From the NCBI GenBank assembly GCA_965240325.2, contig OZ251224.1:1302001-1366000 (forward strand): a stretch of DNA of 64,000 nucleotides, given 5' to 3'. Positions 30,994-42,197 of the stretch are shown piece after piece. Numbering within the stretch: the first letter of the stretch is position 1; every line of letters begins with the position of its first letter. Made by a program: the position numbers and the translations under genes. The DNA is from Rebecca billardiae RCC1528 (Eukaryota; Haptophyta). A model generated the notes under the pieces. It made no database searches, was not told where the DNA came from, and worked only from the letters and a program-made list of their open reading frames with translations.

Positions 30994-33182
30994 ATGATGG
31001 CGGACTGCGACACCCGGCGCGTGCAGCTGCAGCACCTGACGGTACCCTATTTGAAGGAGATCCTTGCCGTCGCGGGCGCCCCCCGCTCGGGCCGCAAGGC
31101 CGACCTTGTCCAGCGCATCTGCGCGCTCGCGTCTGATGCGCACGTCGTGAACTCGCAGAGGCGCGAGATGCTGCAGCGCATGGAGGCGATCTTGGGCGAG
31201 CGGTTCGGGCCGAGCTCGCCGCTGATGAAGACCACCTCGTACGACGGCTACGGCCGGCCTGCGTCGGCCGGCGCAACCCCCGCCGATCCGCGGCTGCGGT
31301 GTCCGTGCAACGGCGCAGTGGCTGTGCTCCACTCCACAGGCACGGTCGAGTGCGGGCAGTGCGGGGCGTTGCAGCACGCGTCATGCATGCGCGCCGTGCC
31401 CATCGATCGCGAGAGGCACACGTGCGAGGTCTGCCGCCTCGCGGACGTCGACCCCACCAGCCGGCCGCTGCCCGACCGGCCGCTGTCCATGCTCGCCACC
31501 TTCAACCCGTTCATGGGCGCCACGACCAAGAAGCTCGCGGGCAGCCTCGTGCTGTCGGAGGCGAGCCTGGCGCTGGTGCGCGCGGACCGGCGGTACCAGC
31601 TGCGCGTGTGCTGCCTTGACATCTCGCCGCGCTCGGCGAGCAACAAGGTGGGCGACTTCCACCGCTGGCCGCTCAACCTGGAGCTCAAGATCAACGACGT
31701 GCCCGTGCCCCTGGCGATCCCGCCGCCATCGTGGGACGCGCACAATGCAAAGTACAAGGTGCGCCCGATCGACGAGATCCCGACGATCGCCGACCTCTCG
31801 CGCTACCGCCTGCGCGCGAGCAACACCGTCTCCGCCTGGGCCACCGTGCAGCACGGGCTCATCCTGACGGTGCGCATCGCGCGTGTCGAGGCGCCGCGCG
31901 AGCTGGCGCAGGAGGTGAAGGTCAGGCAGGCGCTCTCGCTGGAAGACGCGACGGAGCGGATGCTCCACGTGTTCGGCGAGCCCGCCGAGCGCGCGGCCGC
32001 CAAGGCCGACGACGACTTCGAGCAGACCGGCGTGCGGCTCACGCTGCGCTGCCCACTCACGCTCGTGCGCATGAGCTCGCCCGCGCGCGGCACTCTGTGC
32101 ACGCACTCCGAGTGCTTCGACCTCGAGAGCCACCTGCAGATGCAGTGCGCGGTGCGCGCCGTGCACCGACCCATGCCACACGCACGCACACACACACACC
32201 CTTCCCCCCCCCCACACACCAGCCGCGCACCTCGCGCACAGCTCGCCACCCCGAGCCCGCGCGCCGCTCACGCCCCTCCGCTGCCCTCCGCTGCCCTCCG
32301 CTGCGCTGCGTGCAGGTGAAGTGCCCGCGCTGGGTGTGCCCGCTGTGTGCCAAGTCGGCCAGGCCGCACGAGCTGGTGATCGACCCTTACCTGCAGCAGG
32401 TCCTCGACGAGACGCAGGGCGCCGGCCTCACCGAGGTGAGCGCGCCGCGCGCCGAGCGCCAAGCGCGTGCTCGCGCGCCCGCCCCAGTCCGAGGGGGCGT
32501 ATGCCGGCGCCTGCCGCCTGCCGCCTGTTGCGTGTCGCTGGAGCCCCGTCCTCACTCCGCCACGCCGCCGCGCGCCCGTGCCACGCAGGTCGAGCTCCAG
32601 CCAGACGGCAGCTGGAAGCCCGTGGTCGAGCCTCCGCCGTCCGAGCGCTCGGGCAAGCGGCGGAAGCGCGCGGTGGCGTCCGCCGCTGACGCGGCAGCAC
32701 CGGCCGGCGAGCCGAGCGCGGCGCCGATGGCGGAGGCGGAGGCCGCGCTGAGCAGAATACCTCAGTGCATCGGCGCGCCGGGCGTCACGCGGCCGGGCGT
32801 CACGCGCTTCGACTTGGCGCGGCTATACGCCGACACGCGCGCGCTCGGCACCGGCGGCGCGCCATCGTACGACAGCATCCGCTCGCTCGTCCTCTCGCTG
32901 GAGGAGGACCCGGCAGACGCGGCCGCGCAGCGCTTTGCCGACCAGATCGCCGGCGAGATCATGCGCGCGAACGGGGTGAGCGTGCCGAGCTCAGAGGCTG
33001 GCGGCGGGGGCGAAGGGTCGGCGGGTGGCGCGAATGCGACGGCGCTGCAGATGCTGAGCATGCGGGCGAGGGCCGCGCAGCTTCAGGGAGTGAACGACGG
33101 GGCTCACCTCGCCGGGAGCGCCGCGCGTGCCGTGGTGGATGGCCGTGGCAGCGCTCCGGATGACCCGATCTGCCTGGACTGA
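30994..33182 (+). CDS. PIAS/SIZ1: PIAS/SIZ-type SUMO E3 ligase
   Basis: Three exons (30994-32151, 32316-32435, 32589-33182), 623 aa. The order is as in plant SIZ1: a SAP DNA-binding motif near residues 15-45 (LTVPYLKEILAVAGAPRSGR), a PHD finger (CPCNGAVAVLH ... CGQCGALQHASC ... CEVC), a PINIT domain around residues 165-300, and an SP-RING. The SP-RING is split by the first intron: LCTHSECFDLESHLQMQCA joins VKCPRWVCPLC after removal of 164 bp. The second intron (153 bp, GTGAGC donor) separates GAGLTE from VELQPDGSW. The C-terminus ends in DDPICLD, an acidic-flanked hydrophobic patch that could bind SUMO. It promotes SUMO transfer in the nucleus. The start MMADCDTRR is chosen because it directly precedes the SAP domain. 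Confidence 0.88.
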
Positions 33183-33889
33183 CGGCACTGTCATTGGCGC
33201 ACTGTCCGCGCCATCTCGGTGCGGCTGGCACTTGCTGTCAAAACGGTCGTCATCACTGGGCCGGTGGTTGAGGCGGTGATCACTATCTACTATCAGATAT
33301 ACCGTTTCAAGTACCGTCACCGTTATATATTAATGAGAGTAATGACAGCGGATTCACTTATTAGACTCATCAGTTGAGACTGCCATTCTGGCAGGCAGAC
33401 AGTCTGATGATCACTGTATATAAGACTGTTGGTATCGAAAGTGGCCATGACGACGGCGACACTCCACTCTTCAGCCGACGACGACAGCGGAGGCAGGGCA
33501 CCGAATCCCGGCGCCGCATGCGCCAGCGGCAGCCACTAGCCAGCGTCCGAGGCCGCCGTCTGCGGCGTCAGCTACTAGCTACCAGCGGCAGCCACTAGCC
33601 AGCGTCCGAGGCCGCCGTCTGCGGCGTCAGCTACTAGCTAGTAGCTAGACTCGGCTAGTCACTTACAACCGCCATCCACGGTCGAAGCGAAATTGTCGTC
33701 GCACCCGCGTCCCGCCAGTGTGGCAGTGTAACAGACACCGAAACGTACCAGTAGTCCGCGGGACTTAAATAGTAATATATACGATTAATTATACTGATGC
33801 TGTACACGTCTTAAAGTGACGGTCCGATTTTGACAGATGCGCCAAGTAGCCGCCCGCGCCCCACTCGCGCCGACCACCTGAGTCACAGT
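33183..33889. other. Intergenic with a 59-bp tandem duplication
   Basis: No gene. AT-rich patches at 33320-33430 and 33760-33800 surround the duplication at 33523-33640. Confidence 0.5.
33523..33640. repeat. Two-copy 59-bp tandem repeat
   Basis: The block beginning CCAGCGGCAGCCACTAGCC occurs at 33523 and again at 33582 with no visible differences over about 59 bp. It is a recent tandem duplication in non-coding DNA. Confidence 0.9.
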
Positions 33890-34729
33890 TCATTCCGAGT
33901 TGCAAGCCGCTGGTGCCCCACTCGCGCCGGCCACCGGCAGCTCATAGCGGGCGAGTCGGCGCCGAAGCCCCTCCACGACACGCAGATGCTGATCCTGCAA
34001 ACGCTCGATCTCCTGCGCCGCGCGCGCGTCGGCCGCCTGCACAGCTCGCTCGATGTTCGACGCGACACCTTGCTGCGCGCGCTCGCGCTCCTCCGCAACC
34101 GCCGCCTCGACCCGCGAGTCCAGCTCGTCCCGTAGCCGCGCGTGCTCGTCCTGGGCGACGCTGAGTTGTGCCGTGAGCCGCGCAACGTCGCGGTGCCGCC
34201 GGTCACGCTCGCGCTCGAGCGCCTCCCTCGTGCGCACGGCGTGCAGCCTGAGGGTTCGTACGAGCTCAGATAAGCTGTCCGCCTCCTGCGACTCCTCCGT
34301 CGCCTCTCCCAGCAGCGCCACGTCGCCAGAGGAAAGAGTGTGAGCGAGCTGGCCGGCCAAATGCTCAAGCGCTTGGGAGGAGTCCCGCGCCGCGGCGACC
34401 AGGGCGTCCTCGCGCGCGGTGGGGGAGTGAGACCGCAGCAACGGCGGGTAGCCGTGGCCTCGTGATTGCGCTGTCATGTCCGTGTGGAGGCCGTGTGCTG
34501 CAGCTGTGCGACGTGGTTCACGCTCCGGTGATTCGGCTGCTCGCCTCAGTACGGCACGGGCTTTTGTTTGCGCCGCGGCCTGCTGACGCGAAGGACGCAT
34601 GTCGCGCATGTGATGTGCAGTGGGCTGTCGCGTCGCGACCCACACGTTTCGGTCCGCTGTTGAAGTCTGTAGACGCGGCGGCAGCTGAGCCGCGGCCATC
34701 CTCGCCTCCAGGCGTTGGCGCGCAGCCAT
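33890..34729 (-). CDS. Coiled-coil protein of unknown function
   Basis: 279 aa, single exon. The first 90 residues are Arg/Ala-rich and probably disordered. From about residue 105 to 265 the sequence is strongly helical with heptad-like Leu/Ala spacing (ALEHLAGQLAHTL, SELVRTLRLHAVRTREALER, then VARLTAQLSVAQDEHARLRD and RAAQEIERLQDQHLRVVEGL), interrupted near residue 130. GC3 is high, as in real genes here. No family is recognised. A cytoskeletal, centriolar or vesicle-tether role is possible for such a protein but not shown. Confidence 0.55.
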   Translation of the reverse strand: MAARQRLEARMAAAQLPPRLQTSTADRNVWVATRQPTAHHMRDMRPSRQQAAAQTKARAVLRRAAESPEREPRRTAAAHGLHTDMTAQSRGHGYPPLLRSHSPTAREDALVAAARDSSQALEHLAGQLAHTLSSGDVALLGEATEESQEADSLSELVRTLRLHAVRTREALERERDRRHRDVARLTAQLSVAQDEHARLRDELDSRVEAAVAEERERAQQGVASNIERAVQAADARAAQEIERLQDQHLRVVEGLRRRLARYELPVAGASGAPAACNSE

Positions 34730-35601
34730 CGTTGTGAAAAACGGCCGCCCTGTCGGGCCTGTGGGCTGTGGCTCTCGGCGAATCTCGCCTGCACACCTGA
34801 GCTGTGCGTCTCTTATTCAGCTGAGTAATTATAAGTAAACTGTCGTAAGCTACAGTAGTCAGTAGACGAGGGCCGTGACACTCACACTGACGGTCAATAT
34901 GTCAGTAACTGTTAGCTACTGAGTACTGCACTGAGTGCACTCATGTGACATGAGGCTGCTCAGCGGTACCGTTTATAATAATAATTTATTGTGATGCCAC
35001 AGACTCTGACATTGCAGTAACTAGTTATTCTAGTTATTTTTAAAATACAGTAGCAGTTACAGTTTACTAAGAATAAGAGACGCACACAGCTCAGGCTGAG
35101 GCAGGCGAGATCGTATATTATAATATATAAATAAAGTCTAAACTTAAGGTCAGTAACTGACTAACAGTCCCCGTAGTCGGACTCAGCAGTGACTCAGCTC
35201 TGTAATCCCTGAGCGCCCTGCCCTTAGCAGAGCGGGCTGAGGCTTGAGGCTCTGGCCTGAGGCTCGCCGCCCCGTACCCCGGCCCGCCGCGAGGCGCGAG
35301 TGAGAGTACCGTACGACGTACTGCGTGACACGGTACTCCGAGTAGTCGAATCGGAATCCGTGACTCGCCGTGAGCGCGACCGTTGATTCGTGATAGTCGT
35401 ACTTGTAATGGTGCCCGCGCCCCGCGGCGGCCGCGCGGATCCATCGGAGCCGACGCAGTGGGGCGGCAGTGCCAGTGGCGACGCCGACGGCGAAGGGGAC
35501 GCGGTCGTAGCCTCGGTCTCACGCCAATCTGGCAGTCACCGCCAGTACGCGGCTGACCACGACCACCATCGCTGTAGTCGCCACCGTCGTTGCGACACAC
35601 G
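34730..35601. other. Intergenic, contains an inverted-arm repeat element
   Basis: The interval 34783-35110 is bounded by inverted copies of a dispersed repeat. The middle is AT-rich and has no coding capacity. 35160-35600 is GC-richer without motifs. Confidence 0.5.
34783..35110. repeat. Putative non-autonomous element with imperfect inverted arms
   Basis: The left arm (34783-34850) and right arm (35060-35110, inverted) share AATCTCGCCTGC, CTGAGCTGTGTGCGTCTC and TTATTC...TAAACTGT, with small gaps. The same arm stands alone at 15929-15985. The middle is AT-rich. A MITE-like element is the simplest reading, but I see no clean target-site duplication. Confidence 0.5.
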
Positions 35602-36711
35602 TCAGTCGTTATCGTCAGCCGCAGGCGGCGGGCCGCCGCGGAAGACCGCCCACGGCAGCAAGATGTCCGGCACGTTGTCCTCCAGCCAGCGCGGCACGCT
35701 GACGCCCTCGGCGCGCAGCTTGGGGAACACGTATGACGGCAGGAGGAACTGGAGCGAGCGGATGGACGGCGGCTGCCTGCCATCCTCGTCGTCGAAGCCG
35801 TATTCACGCGCGAGCTCGGCCACGACCTGCACGGACCCGGAGACGGCCTGCTGCGCCTCCGGCGACGCCGTGCACAGCGCGACGACCGCCTTGCCTGAGA
35901 AGGCGGGCGTCTCACCGCGCGCGAGGTCGAGCCCGCCCGATGCGGAGGCCCACTTGTCCTCTCGCGCGAGCTCGAGGTTCCCCTCCGTCTGGACGAGGCC
36001 CGGGTATAGGCTCACGACCGAGATCCCTGTGCCCCGCAGCTCGACGTGCATGTCCGACGCGAGCCGATCGAGGGCACACTTGGCGACGCCGTAGGCGACG
36101 TTGAATGTGTAGGCAGTCCCGCCAAACGAGCTGATGTGGAAGATCTGGCCGCCGCCGCGGCGCAGCATGAGCGGCACCGCGAGGATGGAGCACAGGTAGT
36201 GGTTGCGCAGGCCCACGCCGTGCACGCCGTCCCACATCTCCATCCCCTGCTTCCAGAACGAGTCGCGGAACACAGACTCTCGCGCCACCTCAGTCGAGAA
36301 GGCGTTGTTGACGAGGATGTCGATGCATCCGTCGTTCTCGTCGGCGATGCGCGCGAACGCGCGCTCGACGGCTGCGTCGTCACTGTGATCGCATGCTAGC
36401 GCCCGGCCAAGACCTCCGGCGCGCGTGACATCCTCGGCCGTGCGCTCGATCGTGAGCGCATCGAGCTCCGAGCCTGCCAGGAACTTGGGCCGTTCGCGCG
36501 GCGGCCGGCCTGTCACGTACACGGTGGCACCCGCGCGACCCAGCTCGATTGCGATCCCGCGACCGATCCCGCGGCTGCCCCCCGTGACAACCGCCACCTT
36601 GCCGGTCAGCGGTGAGGTCGCCTCCGCCGCACATGCTAGGACAAGCACCAAGGCCGCCATGCCCACCACTGCCGCCATGCTGTCGCTCAGCCACCGGACC
36701 AACACCGGCAT
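35602..36711 (-). CDS. DHRS1-like short-chain dehydrogenase/reductase
   Basis: 369 aa. It is a classical Rossmann-fold SDR: VAVVTGGSRGIGRGIAIELG for NAD(P) binding, DILVNNAFS, a catalytic Ser in IFHISSFGG, and the active-site YGVAKCALDR. The C-terminal part (VSLYPGLVQTEG and an extended tail ending PWAVFRGGPPPAADDND) is longer than in simple SDRs and matches the layout of DHRS1, an ER-associated reductase of steroids and carbonyls. The N-terminus has a hydrophobic segment (MAAVVGMAALVLVLACAAEA) that could be a signal anchor. Substrate unknown. It is divergent from the QCR8 gene with 92 bp between start codons. Confidence 0.82.
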   Translation of the reverse strand: MPVLVRWLSDSMAAVVGMAALVLVLACAAEATSPLTGKVAVVTGGSRGIGRGIAIELGRAGATVYVTGRPPRERPKFLAGSELDALTIERTAEDVTRAGGLGRALACDHSDDAAVERAFARIADENDGCIDILVNNAFSTEVARESVFRDSFWKQGMEMWDGVHGVGLRNHYLCSILAVPLMLRRGGGQIFHISSFGGTAYTFNVAYGVAKCALDRLASDMHVELRGTGISVVSLYPGLVQTEGNLELAREDKWASASGGLDLARGETPAFSGKAVVALCTASPEAQQAVSGSVQVVAELAREYGFDDEDGRQPPSIRSLQFLLPSYVFPKLRAEGVSVPRWLEDNVPDILLPWAVFRGGPPPAADDND

Positions 36712-36803
36712 CTCCAGGACTGACGGGATCCATCATCACCATCTTGGTCGCGAACTCTCGCGGGCCGAGCGACTCTGGGCAGGGGGCGAGAAGGGGCACG
36801 ACG

Positions 36804-37052
36804 ATGCTGGCGCGCACGTTCAAGCGGTTCGCCTCGGGGGGATCGTCGGGCCACTCCAGGTGGACGACGTACACCACGTCGCCTTACGAGCTCAAGGTGA
36901 TGCAGGGCATCATGGAGGAATTCAAGAAGGGCTTCGTCCGCGACGGCGCAGACTACGTTAAGGACATTGCCCCGGCGCTCATCGCCGGGGTTGGGCTTGT
37001 GTACTGGGCCGACGGGTACTTCCACCACAAGCAGCTGCACGATCGCTTCTAA
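36804..37052 (+). CDS. UQCRQ: Cytochrome bc1 complex subunit 8 (QCR8/UQCRQ family)
   Basis: 82 aa, single exon. MLARTFKRFASGG is a short basic N-terminus typical of unprocessed or short-presequence mitochondrial subunits. The family core is TTYTTSPYELKVMQGIMEEF, followed by a single membrane helix (APALIAGVGLVYWADGYF) and a polar end. The length equals that of yeast and animal subunit 8, which binds cytochrome b at the ubiquinone-facing side of complex III. The reading frame also extends upstream to 36612, but that part lies in the DHRS1 promoter and start region and is not conserved-looking, so the ATG at 36804 is chosen. Confidence 0.72.
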   Translation: MLARTFKRFASGGSSGHSRWTTYTTSPYELKVMQGIMEEFKKGFVRDGADYVKDIAPALIAGVGLVYWADGYFHHKQLHDRF

Positions 37053-37808
37053 GCGCTGGGCAGCTCGCTCCACTCGCGCCCGCGGCCATCTGCCCCCTCC
37101 GCCCGCTGCGCAGGGTTCGAGCACCGTGCACAGGCGAAGCACCTGGTGTCTGCGGCATGGCGGGTGGGTGGGCGCAGGCTTCACTTCAGGCTGCCAGCGT
37201 CTTGCTCGCCGCTGCTCTGAGCGTGACCATCTGCTCTCCGGCGCTGCTGAGGCACACGTCGCTGGCGTCTTCGACCAGATTTGGTCGTTGGCTGACGCGG
37301 CTGCCCACAGGCTGCAGGCTCAGCAACCCCGTCAGCCCGGCCAGCCGGTCCGAGTCAGCACGGCGCTTGCGTACTCCTGACACTGCCAAGGCTGCCGCTG
37401 AGGCACGGCCCGCGATGCTCCTTTGGGGTGTCGGCTGCAGACAGAGCTGTACGCATGTATCGGGGACCGCACGAGGGCACCCCGTACGTATGGGTAACAG
37501 TGTACATCATCTGCTCAATTTCACTGATTGTCTTATATCGGCGTGGCCTCACTGTCAAGGCTCAACGAGCTGAGAACCGACGAGACCCGCCCGCCGCTGG
37601 CCGCAGAATCGGGCATTCTCGGTTGATTTGTTTTTCCGGGCATTGCGAAAAGACCGCGCGCGGCTTGGAGCGCGCGGGCGTGCCGACGACGATGACAGCG
37701 ACGGGTCCCGACAGCACCGGACTGTCTCGACTCCTAGTAGTGCGGCGGACGTGTGCTGTCCGCCATTTCTTTCGCGGCCCAAGCAACATCGCGAGGGCGC
37801 GAGGAGGA
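37053..37808. other. Intergenic, promoter side of USP7
   Basis: No gene is seen. The region is moderate in GC, with several short frames lacking bias. Confidence 0.4.
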
Positions 37809-40800
37809 ATGGCCGTGGGGGTGCGTCGCAGGCGCTGACCCTCGGCGCCAGCGGCCGGTGCGCTGGTGCCTGCATGTGCGTCCGTGCCACGGCGCGCCGC
37901 CCGCTGACCGGCCCGCGCGCACGCACCCGCGCGCTCGCACGCGCGGGCACGCACCCTGCGCGCACCCTGCACATGCATCGGCGCGGCCGATCGTGGGGGC
38001 GCTGCGCTGCGCGCAGGGGGACGATGACATCATTAGCGCACAACACGTCCCTGGCGACGAGACCCCAGGGCAGCTCGCCGAGGATATGGGCATCTCACCA
38101 GCAGACGCGCCGCTGGGCGCGGGCGACAAGGTGATTGGTCCGCAGCAGCCTGAGAACGACAAGTGCACGTACACGTGGGTAGTGGAGAACTTCCTGCGGA
38201 TCAGGCTGCTCAAGTACCACTCGCCGGTCTTCTACTCCGGCCCGCACGCGTGGCGGCTGCTCATGTTCCCGCAGGGGAACAACTGCGGGATGCTTTCGGT
38301 CTACCTCGACGTTGCAGACGGGATGCAGCTGCCGCAGCACTGGTCGCGGCAGGCGCACTTCTCGCTGACGGTGCGCAATCACCTGGATCCGAGCCGCGCG
38401 GTGACGAAGGAGTCGGACCACGTCTTCCACTCGCGCGCCAACGACTGGGGCTTCCGCGAGTTCGTCCCGCTCAAGGACGTGCGCGACCCCGCGGCCGGGT
38501 TCATCAGCAGCTCGGGCGCGCTCATCATCGACTGCGCGGTCGAGGTGACGTGGCAGCCGCAGCAGCACTTCGACGCGAAGAAGGAGACGGGGTTCGTCGG
38601 GCTGAAGAACCAGGGGGCGACGTGCTACATGAACTCGCTGCTGCAGACGCTCGAGCACATCCCCTTCTTCCGCAAGGCCGTGTACCACATGCCGACCAAG
38701 GAGGACGAGGACGCGGAGAACTCGATCCCGCTCGCGCTGCAGCGCATCTTCTACAAGCTGCAGCACTCGGACACGTCGGTCTCGACGAAGCAGCTGACCA
38801 AGTCGTTCGGCTGGGACGCGTCGGACACGTTCATGCAGCACGACGTGCAGGAGCTCAACCGCGTCCTCGTCGACAAGCTCGAGGAGAAGATGAAGGGCAC
38901 GTCGGTCGAGGGCACGATGGCGCACCTGTTCGAGGGCAAGCTGACCAACATCGTCAAGTGCGTCAACGTCGAGGACGAGTCGCGGCGCGAGGAGGCGTTC
39001 TACGACCTGCAGCTCACGGTGAAGGGGCGAAAGAACATCTACGAGGCGCTCGACGAGTACGTGCGCGAGGAGCTCCTCGACGGCGAGAACCAGTACATGT
39101 CGGACAAGTTTGGGAAGCAGGACGCGAAGAAGGGCGTGCGCTTCAAGTCGCTGCCGCCCGTGCTGCAGCTCCACCTGCTGCGCTTCGAGTTCGACTTCGC
39201 GACGGAGCAGATGGTGAAGGTGAACTCGCGCTTCGAGTTCCCCGAGTGGCTCGACCTCGACCGCGACGACCGCAGGTACCTCACCGACGACTCCGACCCG
39301 AACACGCGCAACTACTACAAGCTGCACTCGGTGCTCGTGCACTCGGGCGGGCCGAACGGCGGCCACTACTACGTGTACGTCAAGCCCTTCGGCGCCGAGC
39401 ACGCGAACAAGTGGTACAAGTTCGACGACGAGCGGGTGACGTGCGTCTCGGCGGCGGAGGCGACCGAGGGCGCGTACGGCGACGACTCCTCCGCCGAAAC
39501 GCGCGCCGGCGCGCTCACGCCGGGCGTGGGCGGCTACTACCGCGGCGGCGGCCCCAAGGTGTCGTCCGCGTACATGCTCGTGTACATCCGCGAGTCCGCC
39601 ATCCCCGAGCTCAACTGCGAGGTGGGCGACAGCGACATCGTGCCGCACCTGCGCGCGCAGCTCGAGCGCGAGCAGCTGGACAAGATGCGCAAGCGCAAGG
39701 AGCGCAACGAGGCGCACCTGTACACCGTGATGAAGGTCGCGACCGAGGCGGACCTGCGCGCGCAGATTGGCGAGTCGTCCTTCTTCGACCTGGTCGACCA
39801 CGACAAGGTGGCGCGCTTCCGCATCAAGAAGGAGGAGTCGATCGCCGAGCTGAAGCGGCTGCTCGAGGGCGAGCTGGGCGTGCCCGCGTACAAGCAGCGC
39901 CTCTGGCTGTGGGTGCACCGGCAGAACAAGACCTTCCGGCCGGACAAGCCGCTGCAGGCCGAGTACGCCGACGAGATGACGCCGGTGATGGACGTGAAGG
40001 AGGACGTGCCGGCCGCGCCCGCGTACGCGCGCGTGCAGGCGGAGGTGCGGCTGTACCTCGAGGTGGTGGCGGACGCGCAGCCGCCGGCGCCGCCGGCGGG
40101 CGCGGCGTGCGGCGCGGCCGGCGCCGCCGCCGCGCCGCCCTTCGCCACGCCCGGCGAGTACGCCGACCAGTATGGCGTGACGGGCGTCGCGCCGCTCGCG
40201 CCCGCCGGCGGGCCGCCCTTTGAGCCGATGGACGCGGACCTGCCGCCCGCGTACCCGCTGCTGCGCGCGACGGACATCTTCCTCTTCGTCAAGTTCTTCG
40301 ACCCGGTGGAGCAGTCGCTCAGCTTCCTCGGCACGCACCTCGCGCGCAGCACCGACCGCCTCTCCAACCTGCTCCCCGTGCTGCGCGCCCTGAGGGGGCT
40401 GGGCGAGGCCGTGCAGCTCGACGTGTTTGAGGAGGTCGAGTTCGAGGCGCAGGTGCTCTTCACGCGCATCCGGGAGGACCGCACGCTGCGCGAGGCGGAG
40501 CTGCAGCACGGGGACATCCTCGTGTTCCAGACGCTGCCGATCCCGCCGCCGCCCGGCGGCGCCGCCGCCGACGGCGCCGCGCCGATGAGCGTCGACGCCT
40601 CGCCCGGCGCGGCCGAGCCCGCGCCGATCGGCGGTTTCGACCCCGCGGCCGCGGCCGTGCCGATGACGATCCCGACCTTCTTCGACTCGGTGAAGAACCG
40701 CGTGACGGTGCACCTGTTCAAGCTGCCGCAGGTGAGCGAGCAGGCGAACATTCGCGAGCGCGAGCCGCCGATCAAGCTGCAGATGGACAAGCGCATGTCG

Positions 40801-42197
40801 TACGACGACGTCGTCGCCGCCGTCGGCCGCGCGGTCGGGTGCAACCCCGCACACGTGCGGCTCACGCTGCACAACTGCTACACTGAGCAGCCCAAGCCGC
40901 AGCCGCTCAAGTACAGGGGCGCGGCGCAGCTGCTCGACATGCTCATGTCGTTCCAAAAGGCACGGCGCGCGCGCGCGCCCTCCGCACCACGCCGCGCCCG
41001 ACCCTCACCGCGCCCGTCCCGCCCGCCCCGCGCGCGCGCGCGCCCTCGCCCTTCACCCGCGGCCGCGCCGCGCCGCGCGCACAGACGTCCGACACGCTCT
41101 ACTACGAGGTGCTCGACATCCCCCTCGTCGAGTTCGACTCGAAGAAGAGCCTCAAGGTCTCGTGGCACAACCAGCAGTGCGAGGAGACGGTACGCAGCGC
41201 GCCGCGCCGCCGCCGCGCCGCCGCCGCCGCGCGGCGGCTGCGGCCGAGGCGGTGGCGCGCCGCCGCTCACCGCGCGCGCGCCGCCCGTGCGTCCGCCCGT
41301 GCGTCCGCCCGCTCGGCGCCTCCCGAGCAGAAGGCGCTCAACCTGCTGCTCGCGAAGGAGACGACGGTCGGCCAGGCGCTCGAGATGATCGCGCAGCAGG
41401 TCGAGCTCGAGCTCCCCACGCACGACAGCAGCGGCGCGCCGTACCCCGTCTCGAAGCGCCTGCGCATGCTCGAGCTCTTCACCGCGCGCATCTACAAGGT
41501 GTTTGGGTACGACGAGCTGATCGAGACCATCAACGACCAGTACTGGACCATCCGCGCAGAGGCGCGCGCGCGCGGGCGGCTGTGCGCGGCGCGGCGCGCG
41601 GGCGCGCGCGCGCGGCGGCCGCCGCGCCAACCTCGCGCGCCGCCCCTCCGCCCGCTCTCTCGCCCGCTCTCGCCGCGGCCGCGCAGGAGGTGCCGCTCGA
41701 AGAAAGAGGAATGGGCGCGGACGACAAGCTCGTGCACGTGCGCCACTTCCACAACGACGTCAAGCTCTCGATGATCAACAACTTTGGCGACCCGTTCCTG
41801 CTCATGCTCACGCCCACGGACACGCAGGCGAGCGTGCGCCGGCGGATAGCAAGCCGGCTCAGGATGAGCGACGAGGACTTTGCGCAGTACAAGATCGCCA
41901 CCATCAACGTGGGCCGTGTCGCGTACCTCGACGATGGTGCGTGGCGCGCGCGCGCGCGCGCGCGCCGCCCGCGTCCCAGCACGCCGCTGAGCGCGCGCTC
42001 GCCGACCATGCACGCGCGCGCCTCTCCGCCGCGCAGCCGAGCCGGTCCTCGCGCGCTTCAGGACGCAGGACACCGCACCCGCGGGCAACTTCGAGGATTA
42101 CCTCGGCATCGAGCATCCGTCGCCACCCGCGGGGCCGCAGGCGCGTAAACGGCTGCACTCGCGCTATCACGACAAGCCCATCAAAATCTACGGCTGA
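37809..42197 (+). CDS. USP7: Ubiquitin carboxyl-terminal hydrolase 7 (USP7/HAUSP, plant UBP12/13)
   Basis: Six exons: 37809-37820, 38017-40959, 41085-41189, 41331-41561, 41687-41936, 42037-42197; 1233 aa. A MATH domain (TYTWVVENFLRIRLLKYHSP to VEVTW) is followed by the USP catalytic domain, with Cys box GLKNQGATCYMNSLLQTL, QHDVQELNRVL, and His box HSGGPNGGHYYVYV followed by KWYKFDDERV. The C-terminal ubiquitin-like modules follow (ICP0-binding type, then LYYEVLDIPLVEF). The protein ends in KPIKIYG, matching the C-terminal activation peptide of the family. It removes ubiquitin from nuclear regulators. Introns are 196, 125, 141, 125 and 100 bp. The second and fourth begin with GC instead of GT. 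The first exon (MAVG) is inferred from a GTGCGT donor that puts the ATG in frame and is the least certain part. Confidence 0.9.

Noticed and set aside
38095-40956. A 953-aa open frame on the minus strand opposite USP7
   Set aside because: It is the mirror of a GC3-rich exon: stop codons are rare on the reverse strand of such DNA. It has no domain, while the plus strand has a complete USP7.
12177-41330. The idea that introns here are selectively kept stop-free and a multiple of three
   Set aside because: Several are (198, 96, 147, 135, 153 and 141 bp), but those are the ones easiest to notice. Counting all 20 modelled introns, 7 are multiples of three, about the one third expected by chance.
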